DNA from: JAEMQF01 sp049297615
GTDB taxonomy: Bacteria; Pseudomonadota; Gammaproteobacteria; Burkholderiales; Burkholderiaceae_C
Assembly: GCA_049297615.1 (NCBI GenBank)
Contig: JBAQUQ010000430.1
Span: 5,923-69,922, forward strand
Direction: 5' to 3'
Length of the DNA stretch: 64,000 nucleotides
The position numbers were made by a program, and so were the translations under genes. Below, piece by piece: positions 1 to 8,673 of this stretch. Each line of letters starts with the position of its first letter. The stretch's first letter is position 1. Below the pieces are notes generated by a model that saw only the letters and a list, made by a program, of their open reading frames with translations, had not been told where the DNA came from and did not search any database.

Positions 1-719
1 CCGCTGACCAGGGACCCCAAGCCGCGGCCGAACCAGCGCCGCGTGATGCCTGCGACGATGGGCAGTGCGACGAAGGCGAAGATCAGCAGCTCGCTCAATT
101 GCCAGTCACCGAACAAGCCTGCGAACGGACCGCCCGGCGCGCCTTGACGCGTCTGCACAGCCGGCAGGGACTCGCCCTCGATGCGCGCGATCAAGGCGTC
201 GATGGCCAAATGCAGTCCACCGGCGTAGTCGCCGGCACGAAACGCCGGGCGCAGCGCCGTGTCGATGATTTGACGTGCCGCCAGGTCGGGCACCGCGCCT
301 TCCAACGCCTTGGCGGTCTGGATGTTGACGCGCCGGTCGTCCTTCGCGACGACGATCAACAGCCCGTCTCCGACTTCGGGCCGGCCGATCTTCCAGGTTT
401 CGGCGATGCGCTGCGCGTAAGCCGCGATGTCCTCGGGCGCCGTGCTGGACACGATCAGCACCACCAACTGGGAGCCGCGGCGCGATTCGAACGCCGCGAG
501 TTTCGCTTCGAGCGCCTGTTGCTGTGCGGGGCTGAGCGTTGCGGTCTGGTCGATCACGCGGCCACTGAGCGGCGGCACGGGCAAAACGCCTTGCCCCGCC
601 GCGGCGCCGGAGGCACCCAGGCATATTGAGGCGACGATTGCGGCCAGCCAGCGGCGCGCCGCGACAGCCCGCAGTCCTGTCTGCGCGACCCAGGCGCCGA
701 AACGGCCTTGCGGTGACAA
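1..719 (-). CDS. TPM domain protein (YgcG family), partial at window edge
   Basis: The reading frame gives a hydrophobic signal segment (about residues 21-45), then a TPM domain with segments such as LSGRVIDQTATLSPAQ and GDGLLIVVAKDDRRVNIQ, then a membrane segment (SELLIFAFVALPIVAGI) near the left edge. The family usually ends in a Gly/Ser-rich tail, which would lie outside the window. No ATG exists in frame. TTG at 719 is preceded by AAGG at good spacing and starts 11 bases after the LemA stop, so I chose it. TPM and LemA proteins are often encoded together. TPM domains are linked to membrane-protein quality control and, in plants, photosystem repair; the exact bacterial role is unclear. Family call is firm, function is not. 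Confidence 0.85.
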   Translation of the reverse strand, partial: MSPQGRFGAWVAQTGLRAVAARRWLAAIVASICLGASGAAAGQGVLPVPPLSGRVIDQTATLSPAQQQALEAKLAAFESRRGSQLVVLIVSSTAPEDIAAYAQRIAETWKIGRPEVGDGLLIVVAKDDRRVNIQTAKALEGAVPDLAARQIIDTALRPAFRAGDYAGGLHLAIDALIARIEGESLPAVQTRQGAPGGPFAGLFGDWQLSELLIFAFVALPIVAGITRRWFGRGLGSLVS

Positions 720-729
720 GTGTTGCGCC

Positions 730-1338
730 TTACTTCGACGCCGCTTTGTCGAAACTCACCGCTGGCGGCACCGAGATTTGCGCTTCGTTTTGCACCGTGA
801 AGCTGGGCTTTCCGGCGTAGCTGAAGAGCATGGCCGTCAGGTTGCTCGGGAAGGTGCGCGTCAGCACGTTGTAGTCGGCAACGGCCTTGATATAACGATT
901 GCGGGCGACGGTGATGCGGTTCTCCGTGCCTTCGAGCTGCACGCGCAGGTCCTGGAAGGCCTGGTTCGCTTTCAGGTTCGGGTATTGCTCGACCGTGACC
1001 AATAAGCGTGACAGCGCACCGCTCAACTCGCCTTGCGCCTTCTGGAATTTGTCGAACGCCGCGGGGTTGTCGATCAACTCGGGCGTGGCCTTGATGCTCG
1101 TGGCTGAAGCGCGCGCCTCGATCACCTTGGTCAAGGTCTCCTGTTCGAAACTCGTTTCGCCCTTGACCGTGGCGACGATGTTGGGAATCAAGTCGGCGCG
1201 CCGCTGATACTGGTTCAGCACCTCGGACCAAGCGGCCTTGACCTGCTCATCGAGGCGCTGGAAATCGTTGTAGCCGCAGCCGTGCAATCCGAGCGAGCTT
1301 GCCAGCGCGACGGCGACCAACCAGGTTCTTGCAAACAT
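730..1338 (-). CDS. lemA: LemA family lipoprotein-like protein
   Basis: The 202-residue product has the typical LemA layout: a short N-terminal signal with a lipobox-like LHGC (Cys about residue 21), then a long helical domain with the conserved run RADLIPNIVATVKG and the motif ARNRYIKAVADYN. A GTG lies two codons upstream, but the ATG at 1338 has GAGGAG at 5-base spacing, so it is preferred. The gene is followed 11 bases later by the TPM-domain gene, a common pairing. LemA proteins are membrane-attached helical bundles whose biochemical role is still poorly defined. Length matches the family (about 185-205 residues). Confidence 0.93.
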   Translation of the reverse strand: MFARTWLVAVALASSLGLHGCGYNDFQRLDEQVKAAWSEVLNQYQRRADLIPNIVATVKGETSFEQETLTKVIEARASATSIKATPELIDNPAAFDKFQKAQGELSGALSRLLVTVEQYPNLKANQAFQDLRVQLEGTENRITVARNRYIKAVADYNVLTRTFPSNLTAMLFSYAGKPSFTVQNEAQISVPPAVSFDKAASK

Positions 1339-1424
1339 GAACACTCCTCAGGGATCGACGCGGGCATGCTACCGCGCTGGCAAGATGGCGCTCGGACTTT
1401 GCAATTCAAGGCCCGCTGCCTGCG

Positions 1425-2288
1425 TCAGGCAGTGGCGCGACCAGCATTCAGTGCCTGTCTGGCCTCGAGCGCCGCGCGCCGTGCGGCAGCTGCAAAATCG
1501 GCGCCGCTGCTCGCATAGATGATGGCGCGCGCTGAGTTGACGACGATGGGTGCAACGGTCTGGCCGTTTTCCCCGCGCCACGCAGCGCGCACCGTCGCGC
1601 CGGCGTCACCGCCCTGCGCACCGACGCCGGGAATCAACAAGGGCAGGTTCGCCGCCAAGTCGCGCACGCGCTTCAGTTCCGCCGGGAAGTTTGCACCCAC
1701 CACCAAGCCCAGCTGGCGATTGCGATTCCAGGTTCCGCTGGCCAGGCGCGCGATGTGTTCGAAGAGCATGTCACCGCCGGCGAGCCGCTGCGCCTGCAGG
1801 TCCGCGCCCCCAGGGTTGGAGGTGCGACACAGCAGGAACAAACCCTTGCCGGGATATTGCAGATAGGGCTCGATCGAATCGAAGCCCATGAAGGGCGACA
1901 GCGTCACCGCGTCGGCGCCGTAACGCTCGAAGGCTTCGCGCGCGTACTGCTGCGCGGTGCTGCCGATGTCGCCGCGTTTCGCATCCAGGATCACCGGCAC
2001 CTCGGGTGCCATGGCGTGAATGTGCGCGATCAGTCGCTCGAGCTGGTCTTCGGCGCGCTGCGCAGCGAAGTAGGCGATCTGCGGCTTGAAGGCGATCGCC
2101 AAGTCGTGCGTCGCGTCGACGATTTGTCGGCAGAACTCGAAGATGCACGTCGGATCGCCGCGCATGCCGGCCGGAAAGCGCGCCGGGTCGGGGTCCAGCC
2201 CGACGCACAGCAAGGAACGATTGAGTTTCTCGGCGTGCGCGAGTTGTTCGGCGAAATGGCAGTTCGTCCGGTCCGTCGCATTGCTCAT
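1425..2288 (-). CDS. pyrF: Orotidine 5'-phosphate decarboxylase
   Basis: This enzyme decarboxylates OMP to UMP, the last step of de novo pyrimidine synthesis, in the cytoplasm. The 287-residue length and sequence fit the longer PyrF subfamily found in many betaproteobacteria and actinobacteria. Visible hallmarks are LLCVGLDPDPARFP near the N-terminus, the catalytic lysine motif DAKRGDIGSTAQQYA, TLSPFMGFDSIEPYL, and the phosphate-binding LLIPGVGAQGGD. The ATG at 2288 overlaps the purB stop by four bases (ATGA), so the two are translationally coupled, purB first. Confidence 0.96.
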   Translation of the reverse strand: MSNATDRTNCHFAEQLAHAEKLNRSLLCVGLDPDPARFPAGMRGDPTCIFEFCRQIVDATHDLAIAFKPQIAYFAAQRAEDQLERLIAHIHAMAPEVPVILDAKRGDIGSTAQQYAREAFERYGADAVTLSPFMGFDSIEPYLQYPGKGLFLLCRTSNPGGADLQAQRLAGGDMLFEHIARLASGTWNRNRQLGLVVGANFPAELKRVRDLAANLPLLIPGVGAQGGDAGATVRAAWRGENGQTVAPIVVNSARAIIYASSGADFAAAARRAALEARQALNAGRATA

Positions 2289-3697
2289 ATGCGGCGCGCC
2301 AGCGTCGAGGCCAGGCCGGTGTAATTCGCCGGAGTCAGGGCGAGCAGCCGGTCGCGCTCGATCTGGGGAATTTCCAGCGTCGCGATGAAGGCGTGCAGCG
2401 CTTCGCGCGTGATGGCCTTGCCGCGTGTCATTTCCTTGAGCCGCTCGTAAGCCTGGGGCACCTGGTAGCGGCGCATCACGGTCTGTATCGGCTCGGCCAA
2501 CACTTCCCACGCTGTGTCGAGATCGTCGCTCAGGGCCTGATGATTCACTTCGAGCTTGTCCAGGCCGCGCGCCAGCGAGTCATAGCCGAGCAGGGCGTGG
2601 CCGAGCGCCACACCCATATTGCGCAGCACCGTGCTGTCGCTCAGGTCGCGCTGCCAGCGGCTGATCGGCAGCTTTTGGCTCATGTGTGTCAACAGCGCGT
2701 TCGCCAGCCCGAAGTTGCCTTCGGCGTTTTCGAAGTCGATCGGGTTCACCTTGTGCGGCATCGTCGACGATCCGGTTTCGCCCGGCGCCAGTCGCTGCCT
2801 GAAGTAGCCCAGGCTGACATAGCCCCACACATCGCGCGCCCAGTCGATGAGGATGGTGTTGCAGCGCGCCAGGGCGTCGAACAGTTCGGCCAGGGCGTCG
2901 TGCGGTTCGATCTGGGTGGTGTAGGGATTGAACGCCAGGCCGAGCCGCTGCTCGACGATGCGGCGCGAAAACGCTTCCCAGTCAAAGCCGGGACAGGCAG
3001 CGAGGTGGGCGTTGTAGTTGCCCACGGCACCGTTCATCTTCGCCAGCAATTTGACCTCGGCGATGCGCGTGCGCGCCTGGCCCAAGCGCGCCGCAACGTT
3101 CGCGATTTCCTTGCCCAGGGTCGTGGGCGAAGCACTCTGGCCGTGGGTGCGGCTGAGCATGGCCACGCCCGCCTGGGCGCGGGCCATCGTGCAGAGTTGG
3201 GCGACGAGGCGCTCGAGCGCGGGCAACAACACCTGCTCGCGCGCCGCCTTCAACATCAGGGCGTGGCTGGTGTTGTTGATGTCTTCGCTGGTGCAGGCGA
3301 AGTGCACGAACTCCTGAACTGCGAGCAACTCCGGCGCCCCGGCAAACTGATTCTTCAGCCAGTATTCGACGGCCTTCACGTCGTGGTTGGTGCTGCGTTC
3401 GATGTCCTTGATCACCTGCGCGTCGGCCTGCGAAAACCCCTGCACCAGGCCGCGCAAGGTCTCCCGCGCAGTGCTCGACAAGGGCTTGAATTCTGCAAAG
3501 CCCGCCTCCGACAAGGCGACGAACCATTCGACCTCGACCTGCACACGGCAGCGCATCAGGCCGTATTCGGACAACCAGGGCCGCAAGGCGGCGACTTTGG
3601 CGGCGTAGCGGCCGTCCAAGGGCGAGAGGGCCGACAGCGGCGACAGCGTCAACAGCGGCAACAGCGCCGAAGGCTCTGGCAAGGGGGAGGAGTTCAT
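2285..3697 (-). CDS. purB: Adenylosuccinate lyase
   Basis: PurB cleaves SAICAR and adenylosuccinate, releasing fumarate, in purine synthesis and AMP formation. The 470-residue protein carries the fumarase/aspartase superfamily signature GSSTMPHKVNPIDFENAEGN, the early block LSPLDGRYAAKV, and TSEDINNTSHAL with the region that holds a catalytic histidine in relatives. It matches the E. coli-type PurB (about 456 residues). The start at 3697 is the first ATG giving the family N-terminus; the Shine-Dalgarno is weak. It forms a two-gene purine/pyrimidine operon with pyrF and is divergent from the URC operon across a 160-bp gap. Confidence 0.97.
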   Translation of the reverse strand: MNSSPLPEPSALLPLLTLSPLSALSPLDGRYAAKVAALRPWLSEYGLMRCRVQVEVEWFVALSEAGFAEFKPLSSTARETLRGLVQGFSQADAQVIKDIERSTNHDVKAVEYWLKNQFAGAPELLAVQEFVHFACTSEDINNTSHALMLKAAREQVLLPALERLVAQLCTMARAQAGVAMLSRTHGQSASPTTLGKEIANVAARLGQARTRIAEVKLLAKMNGAVGNYNAHLAACPGFDWEAFSRRIVEQRLGLAFNPYTTQIEPHDALAELFDALARCNTILIDWARDVWGYVSLGYFRQRLAPGETGSSTMPHKVNPIDFENAEGNFGLANALLTHMSQKLPISRWQRDLSDSTVLRNMGVALGHALLGYDSLARGLDKLEVNHQALSDDLDTAWEVLAEPIQTVMRRYQVPQAYERLKEMTRGKAITREALHAFIATLEIPQIERDRLLALTPANYTGLASTLARRI

Positions 3698-3857
3698 CGG
3701 GGCAGGGTCAGGCCGGCGTTGCTCAGCGCAGACTTTGAGAAGTGCTGACGATTTTATGCGGCGCGTCGAACCGGCACTTCTGGCCCTGCCCTCGCGCGCG
3801 CCGCGATTGCGCGTATCCTTCGCGGCCTGCCACGAACTCCTGTGCGCAGGAGGCACG

Positions 3858-5120
3858 ATGCCCACTGAAACGCCCAGCCCGAGCAAACACATTCGCCTCA
3901 CGTCGCACCCCGGCCAGCAGGGTGCGTCGGGCGCGCCGCCGCTGCGCTGGGGCGCCGCCAGCGCGGCACAGCGCGGGCCCGTGGTCGGCTCGACGGGCAA
4001 CCGCAGCCAGCGCAACGTGATCGGCACGCATTCGGGCTCCTACGGCGTGTACCGGGCGCTCGCGGTGGCGGCGGGCACCCTGGAAAAAGGGCACCGCGCC
4101 GACCTGACGAACACGGCGCCGACGCACCGCTTCGGCCCCTATGCGGCGTGGGGCGACGCCAGCAAGATGGTTTCGATCGACCCCTGGGGTGCCTTGGTGG
4201 CCGAAGTCTTTGCCGATCACATCGACAAGGGTTACGACATCCGCCCGACGATTGCCGTCACGCAAGCGCGCGTGCACCTGCCTGAGATCCGCCAGGCGAT
4301 GGCCTTCGGGCGCCTGCACGCCGATGGCAAGGTTTTGCTCGACGACAGCTCGGCTGTGGTCACCAAGGCCGCGATCGAACCCGTCTGGTGGCTGCCCGGC
4401 GTCGCGAAACGCTTCAAGGTCAGCGAGGCGGATCTGCGGCGCAGCCTGTTCGAAGAAACCGGCGGTATGTACCCCGAACTCGTGACGCGCAGCGACATCG
4501 AGGTGTTCCTGCCGCCCATCGGCGGCCAGACGCTGTACATCTTCGGCGACCCTGCCGACCTGGCCCGTCCCGAGGTCACGCTGACGGCGCGCGTGCACGA
4601 CGAATGCAACGGCTCGGACGTATTCGGCTCCGACATCTGCACCTGCCGCCCCTACCTGACGCATGCGATCGAAGAGTGCATCAAGGGCGCGCAGCAGGGC
4701 GGAGTCGGCCTGATCGCCTACAGCCGCAAGGAAGGGCGTGCATTGGGCGAAGTCACCAAGTTTCTCGTCTACAACGCGCGCAAGCGCCAACTCGGCGGCG
4801 ACAGCGCCGACAAGTATTTCCTGCGCACCGAATGCGTCGCCGGCGTGCAGGACATGCGCTTCCAGGAGTTGATGCCCGATGTGCTGCACTGGCTGGGCAT
4901 CACGAAGATCCACCGCCTGGTGTCGATGAGCAATGACAAGTTCGACGCCATCACCGGCAGCGGCATCGAGGTGATTGAGCGCATCAAGATTCCAGACGCC
5001 TTGATCCCGGCGGATGCGCGCGTCGAAATTGACGCCAAGATCGCTGCGGGCTACTTCACCGACGCCCAGGTGCCCGATGCCGCGCAACTCACGCGGACCA
5101 AGGGGCGCGGCCTTGCCTGA
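3858..5120 (+). CDS. GTP cyclohydrolase II-like protein, URC1 type (uracil catabolism)
   Basis: The C-terminal half is a GTP cyclohydrolase II domain. The zinc ligands are intact as C250-x10-C261-x-C263, the same spacing as in E. coli RibA, and an AYSRKEGRALGE segment replaces the RibA YxRQEGRGIGL region. An extra N-terminal domain of about 200 residues (420 in total against about 200 for RibA) is typical of URC1 proteins. The ATG at 3858 has a strong AGGAGG. The neighbours, DUF1688 and uracil phosphoribosyltransferase, are the other known URC components, so a role in uracil breakdown is more likely than riboflavin synthesis. In the yeast pathway uracil is first converted to UMP or a ribosylated form; the reaction URC1 carries out is not settled. 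Family call firm; pathway inferred from context. Confidence 0.9.
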   Translation: MPTETPSPSKHIRLTSHPGQQGASGAPPLRWGAASAAQRGPVVGSTGNRSQRNVIGTHSGSYGVYRALAVAAGTLEKGHRADLTNTAPTHRFGPYAAWGDASKMVSIDPWGALVAEVFADHIDKGYDIRPTIAVTQARVHLPEIRQAMAFGRLHADGKVLLDDSSAVVTKAAIEPVWWLPGVAKRFKVSEADLRRSLFEETGGMYPELVTRSDIEVFLPPIGGQTLYIFGDPADLARPEVTLTARVHDECNGSDVFGSDICTCRPYLTHAIEECIKGAQQGGVGLIAYSRKEGRALGEVTKFLVYNARKRQLGGDSADKYFLRTECVAGVQDMRFQELMPDVLHWLGITKIHRLVSMSNDKFDAITGSGIEVIERIKIPDALIPADARVEIDAKIAAGYFTDAQVPDAAQLTRTKGRGLA

Positions 5121-6327
5121 AGCGCTGGCAGCGTTGCGCACAGCCGCGACCATTCGGCAGCGCTGCGCCAATATCACTCGCGCCGTGGACGAAGGCCGCT
5201 CCACACATTTCAGCTTGGCGCGCGACAAGTTGGAGGGCGTCGTCGATCGCGTCGAAGCGCTGACTCGCGCGCGTTATCCGGCCCTGGACATTCCCTATCA
5301 CAGCCGCTGGCGGCATTTCGAGGCGGGCGGCGTGGACCGCAAAGCGCAACTCGATGCAGCGCTCGCCGGTCGAACGTCGGCGGCACAGGCGCGTGCGCGC
5401 ATCGACCTGACCGTGCTGAGCGTGTTGCTCGACGCGGGTGCGGGCACGCGTTGGCGCTACGTGGAAGCACCGGGAGGCGCGAGTCACCCTCGCTCGGAAG
5501 GCCTGGCTGTGGCGAGTTTTCACGCCTTCATGGGCGGACAGTTTTCCTCCGATCCGGGCGATCCGTACCGGGTCGACGCAGCCGCGCTGAAACGCCTCGA
5601 TGCGGCGCGCCTGGCCGAGCTGTTTCAGGCGAGCGACGCCAATCCGCTGGTCGGCTTGCAAGGCCGCGCCGCGCTGTTGCGCCGCCTCGGCGAGACCCTG
5701 CAATCGCAGCCGCTCGTCTTCGGGGGCGAGGGTCGGCCGGGCGGATTGTTCGATGCATTGACGCATCATGGCCGCAACCACCGCGTCGCGGCTGGGCGCG
5801 TGCTGCACGCCCTGCTCGATCACTTCAGTGCGATTTGGCCGTCCGACAACCGCCTGCGCGGCGAGCCGCTCGGTGACTGCTGGCGGCATCCCCTGGCCGG
5901 AGGCGAGGGCGAGAGCCAAGGTTGGGTGCCGTTTCACAAGCTCAGCCAGTGGCTGGTGTATTCGCTGGTCGAGCCGTTCGAATGGGCCGGCATCAGCATC
6001 ACCGAACTCGATGCGCTGACGGGCCTGCCCGAGTATCGCAACGGCGGCCTGTTTCTTGACGCCGGAGTCATCGTGCCGCGCGAAGCGTCCTATGCCGAGC
6101 GGCGCTACCGGGCGGGCGATCCGTTCGTCGTCGAATGGCGCGCCCTGACGCTCGGCCTGCTCGACGAGGTCGCGACCCGGTTGCGTTCACGCCTGGGTCG
6201 GCTCGATCTGCCACTGGCGTGCGTGCTCGAAGGCGGCACCTGGGCCGCGGGGCGCGAGATTGCGCGCGAACTGCGCGCCGACGCTTCCTCGCCCTTGCAG
6301 ATCGACAGCGACGCCACGGTATTCTGA
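5113..6327 (+). CDS. URC4/Urg3 family protein (DUF1688)
   Basis: The roughly 404-residue product matches the DUF1688/URC4 family. Recognisable blocks are GRSTHFSLARDKLE near the N-terminus, then IPYHSRWRHFEAGG, EGLAVASFHAFMGGQFSS, LWRH-type segments around GDCWRHPLAGG, and FHKLSQWLVYSLVEP. URC4 is required for growth on uracil in the yeast Lachancea kluyveri, and its biochemical activity is unknown. The TTG at 5113 overlaps the end of the upstream gene by eight bases and has AAGGGG about seven bases before it. An in-frame ATG at 5077 is the alternative. It sits between the URC1-like and uracil phosphoribosyltransferase genes with tight spacing, which argues for one operon. Confidence 0.88.
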   Translation: MPEALAALRTAATIRQRCANITRAVDEGRSTHFSLARDKLEGVVDRVEALTRARYPALDIPYHSRWRHFEAGGVDRKAQLDAALAGRTSAAQARARIDLTVLSVLLDAGAGTRWRYVEAPGGASHPRSEGLAVASFHAFMGGQFSSDPGDPYRVDAAALKRLDAARLAELFQASDANPLVGLQGRAALLRRLGETLQSQPLVFGGEGRPGGLFDALTHHGRNHRVAAGRVLHALLDHFSAIWPSDNRLRGEPLGDCWRHPLAGGEGESQGWVPFHKLSQWLVYSLVEPFEWAGISITELDALTGLPEYRNGGLFLDAGVIVPREASYAERRYRAGDPFVVEWRALTLGLLDEVATRLRSRLGRLDLPLACVLEGGTWAAGREIARELRADASSPLQIDSDATVF

Positions 6328-6353
6328 AAGAGCGCAGCAAAGGCAGGCCAAGA

Positions 6354-6986
<633 letters not shown>

Positions 6987-7030
6987 CGCCGCGGCGCTCG
7001 CTAATTTCTGAAATCCCAGGAGGACGACCC

Positions 7031-7261
7031 ATGATCTGCGTGACGATTCCCGAGGCGAAGAGCCGCCTCGCAGAGTTGATCGATCAGGTAAGCACCGGCG
7101 AGGAGGTCGTGGTCATGCGCCGCGGCCACGTTATCGCACGATTGGTGCCAGGCGCGGCGAAGAGCCGATTGACCTCGCACAGCCTGGCGTCGATTCCGCG
7201 CGCGCCCAGCGCAACGGTGCTGGGTGGCCCTGAAGACGCGGGCGATGCGCAGCAGCCGTAA
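7031..7261 (+). CDS. Phd/YefM-type antitoxin-like protein, no toxin partner seen
   Basis: The 76-residue protein begins with the Phd/YefM DNA-binding fold: MICVTIPEAKSRLAELIDQV followed by GEEVVVMRRGHVIARLVP. Such proteins repress their own operon and neutralise a PIN- or RelE-type toxin. The start has a strong AGGAGG at 7020-7025. No toxin-like ORF follows: the next 190 bases hold a palindromic repeat and then the tail of an opposite-strand peptidase gene. It could be an orphan antitoxin, act on a distant toxin, or have been co-opted as a regulator of the upstream uracil operon. The C-terminal 25 residues are not recognisable. Confidence 0.8.
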   Translation: MICVTIPEAKSRLAELIDQVSTGEEVVVMRRGHVIARLVPGAAKSRLTSHSLASIPRAPSATVLGGPEDAGDAQQP

Positions 7262-7310
7262 ACACGCCATGGCGGCGTGGCCCTGACGCTATGGCCGCAT
7301 CATGGCGCCC

Positions 7311-7475
7311 CAGCCTTGCAGGCCGCGCCGGGCCAGAGTCCCGGCCCTTCGGCAGGCACAAACGCTCCTCAGGAGCCTTTGTGTCCGGCCTCAGCCTTGC
7401 AGGCCGCGCCGGGCCAGAGTCCCGGCCCTTCGGCAGGCACAAACGCTCCTCAGGAGCCTTCGTGTCCGGCCTCAG
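7311..7475. repeat. Two tandem copies of an 81-bp palindrome-containing unit
   Basis: Copy 1 spans 7311-7391 and copy 2 7392-7472. They differ at one base (T at 7380, C at 7461). Each unit holds two inverted repeats: GCTCCTCAGGAGC, and a GC-rich arm pair around GCCGGGCCAGAGTCCCGGCCC. Copy 2 contains the last codons and stop of the M48 peptidase gene, so the duplication copies the 3' end of that gene downstream of itself. The hairpins could end transcription or stabilise mRNA. The form resembles REP-like intergenic elements. Confidence 0.85.
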
Positions 7476-8613
7476 CTGCCGCGCGGCGAAAGAATTCGAT
7501 GCGCTCGCTGTCCGCAGGATGCGAGGCAATGGCGATGCCCAGCCACGCCGCCGCGGCGTCGGCAGTCGCGCGTCCCCTGGCACGGCCCGCCTGGTTCGCG
7601 TCGCCGCTGTCCTTGGCGTCCTGGCTGGTCGAGCGATTCGCGCGCGCGGCGCTCAGACGCTCGAACAATTCGATCATCACGGCCGGCGACACCCCCGAGG
7701 CCTTCAGAAACGCCGCGCAAAACGCGTCGGCCTCGCGCTCCGCGTCGCGTGAATAACTCGCCTGACCCAATACCACCGGCGCGGCGGCGAGAAGGCTGCT
7801 GAAGTCACCGAGCACGACGCTCGAGAGCAAACCGATCAGGCTGGCTTGCACCACCATGCGCAGACCGTGGCGATGCTGAACATGGCCGAGTTCGTGCGCC
7901 AGCACGCCGCTCAGCACAGCCGGATCGGCTTCGAACAGAACCACCAGTGCGTCAGTCATGACCACGGTGCCACCGGGCAAGGCAAATGCATTCGCGCCGA
8001 TGCCGTTGCCGTCGCGAGCGCGCCGAAAGACCAGTTCGTGCGCCGGCACGCTGCCGGCGGGTTGTGCCGCAACCACCATCGCGAAGGCTTCCCGCACGCG
8101 CTGCTGCTGCACAGCGTCCAGCGCGCTGCGCTGGGTGATGTGTCGGTCGAGCGTCGCGAGCGTGGCCTCGCCGAGTCCTTTGTCAACGCTGTGCGGAACC
8201 GCAAGCACGGCCGCGCGGCTCAGCCAAGGCACGCCCCACAAGGCCATCGCCGTCAACAGCAAGGCCAATCCAGCGACGCTGGCCAGCACCCAGGGCCAGC
8301 TTTGCTGAGCATGCACGACCGGGGAATCGGCGTGGCCCGCCGCGCGCAGCCACGCATCGCAGGCCGGCGCGTCGCGGCAATGCAACGCACCGCCGCCGGC
8401 CAGATGCGCAACCCGCGGGCCGTGGCGGGTGCGCTCAGACCAGCGAATATCGGCCGCAGCGATGTCCAGCGCGATCGCCTCGCCCAGGATGTGCAGGGTC
8501 GGCCCCGACCAGCTCAGCTCGACCGCATGGGTGCGCGCACTTTGACCGTCGAAATACTCGGCAGCGAGTGTGCTGGCGGACTCGTGCGGCTCTGGGGCGA
8601 TGCGCTCGCGCAT
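7450..8613 (-). CDS. M48 family zinc metallopeptidase with N-terminal membrane-anchor region
   Basis: The 387-residue protein has an N-terminal cytosolic domain (residues 1-105), one clear membrane segment near 110-130 (WVLASVAGLALLLTAMALWG), then an M48 peptidase domain with the zinc motif HELGHVQHRH and the downstream glutamate ligand in SRDAEREADAFCA. The segment FALPGGTVVMTDALV ahead of HExxH is typical of M48 enzymes. A likely role is membrane or periplasmic protein quality control. It lies 60 bases after the DUF898 membrane-protein gene on the same strand, a recurrent pairing. The last codons fall inside the 81-bp duplicated repeat. No strong Shine-Dalgarno precedes ATG 8613. Confidence 0.92.
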   Translation of the reverse strand: MRERIAPEPHESASTLAAEYFDGQSARTHAVELSWSGPTLHILGEAIALDIAAADIRWSERTRHGPRVAHLAGGGALHCRDAPACDAWLRAAGHADSPVVHAQQSWPWVLASVAGLALLLTAMALWGVPWLSRAAVLAVPHSVDKGLGEATLATLDRHITQRSALDAVQQQRVREAFAMVVAAQPAGSVPAHELVFRRARDGNGIGANAFALPGGTVVMTDALVVLFEADPAVLSGVLAHELGHVQHRHGLRMVVQASLIGLLSSVVLGDFSSLLAAAPVVLGQASYSRDAEREADAFCAAFLKASGVSPAVMIELFERLSAARANRSTSQDAKDSGDANQAGRARGRATADAAAAWLGIAIASHPADSERIEFFRRAAAEAGHEGS

Positions 8614-8673
8614 GGGCTCTGGAGCGGGCTCGATCAGGCAGTCAGCGGCACGCCTGAGAACGACTGAGCGCGC

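Noticed and set aside
3858..5120. Riboflavin biosynthesis ribA
   Set aside because: The extra N-terminal domain and the URC4 and upp neighbours fit the URC1 branch better.
3723..5228. A 501-codon minus-strand frame opposite the URC1-like gene
   Set aside because: No motif, and the plus-strand gene has intact zinc ligands and a strong ribosome-binding site.
7262..7449. A toxin gene downstream of the Phd-like antitoxin
   Set aside because: The frames here are the translated palindromic repeat; none resembles a PIN, Doc or RelE protein.
7311..7475. A CRISPR array
   Set aside because: Only two directly adjacent 81-bp units with no spacers between them.
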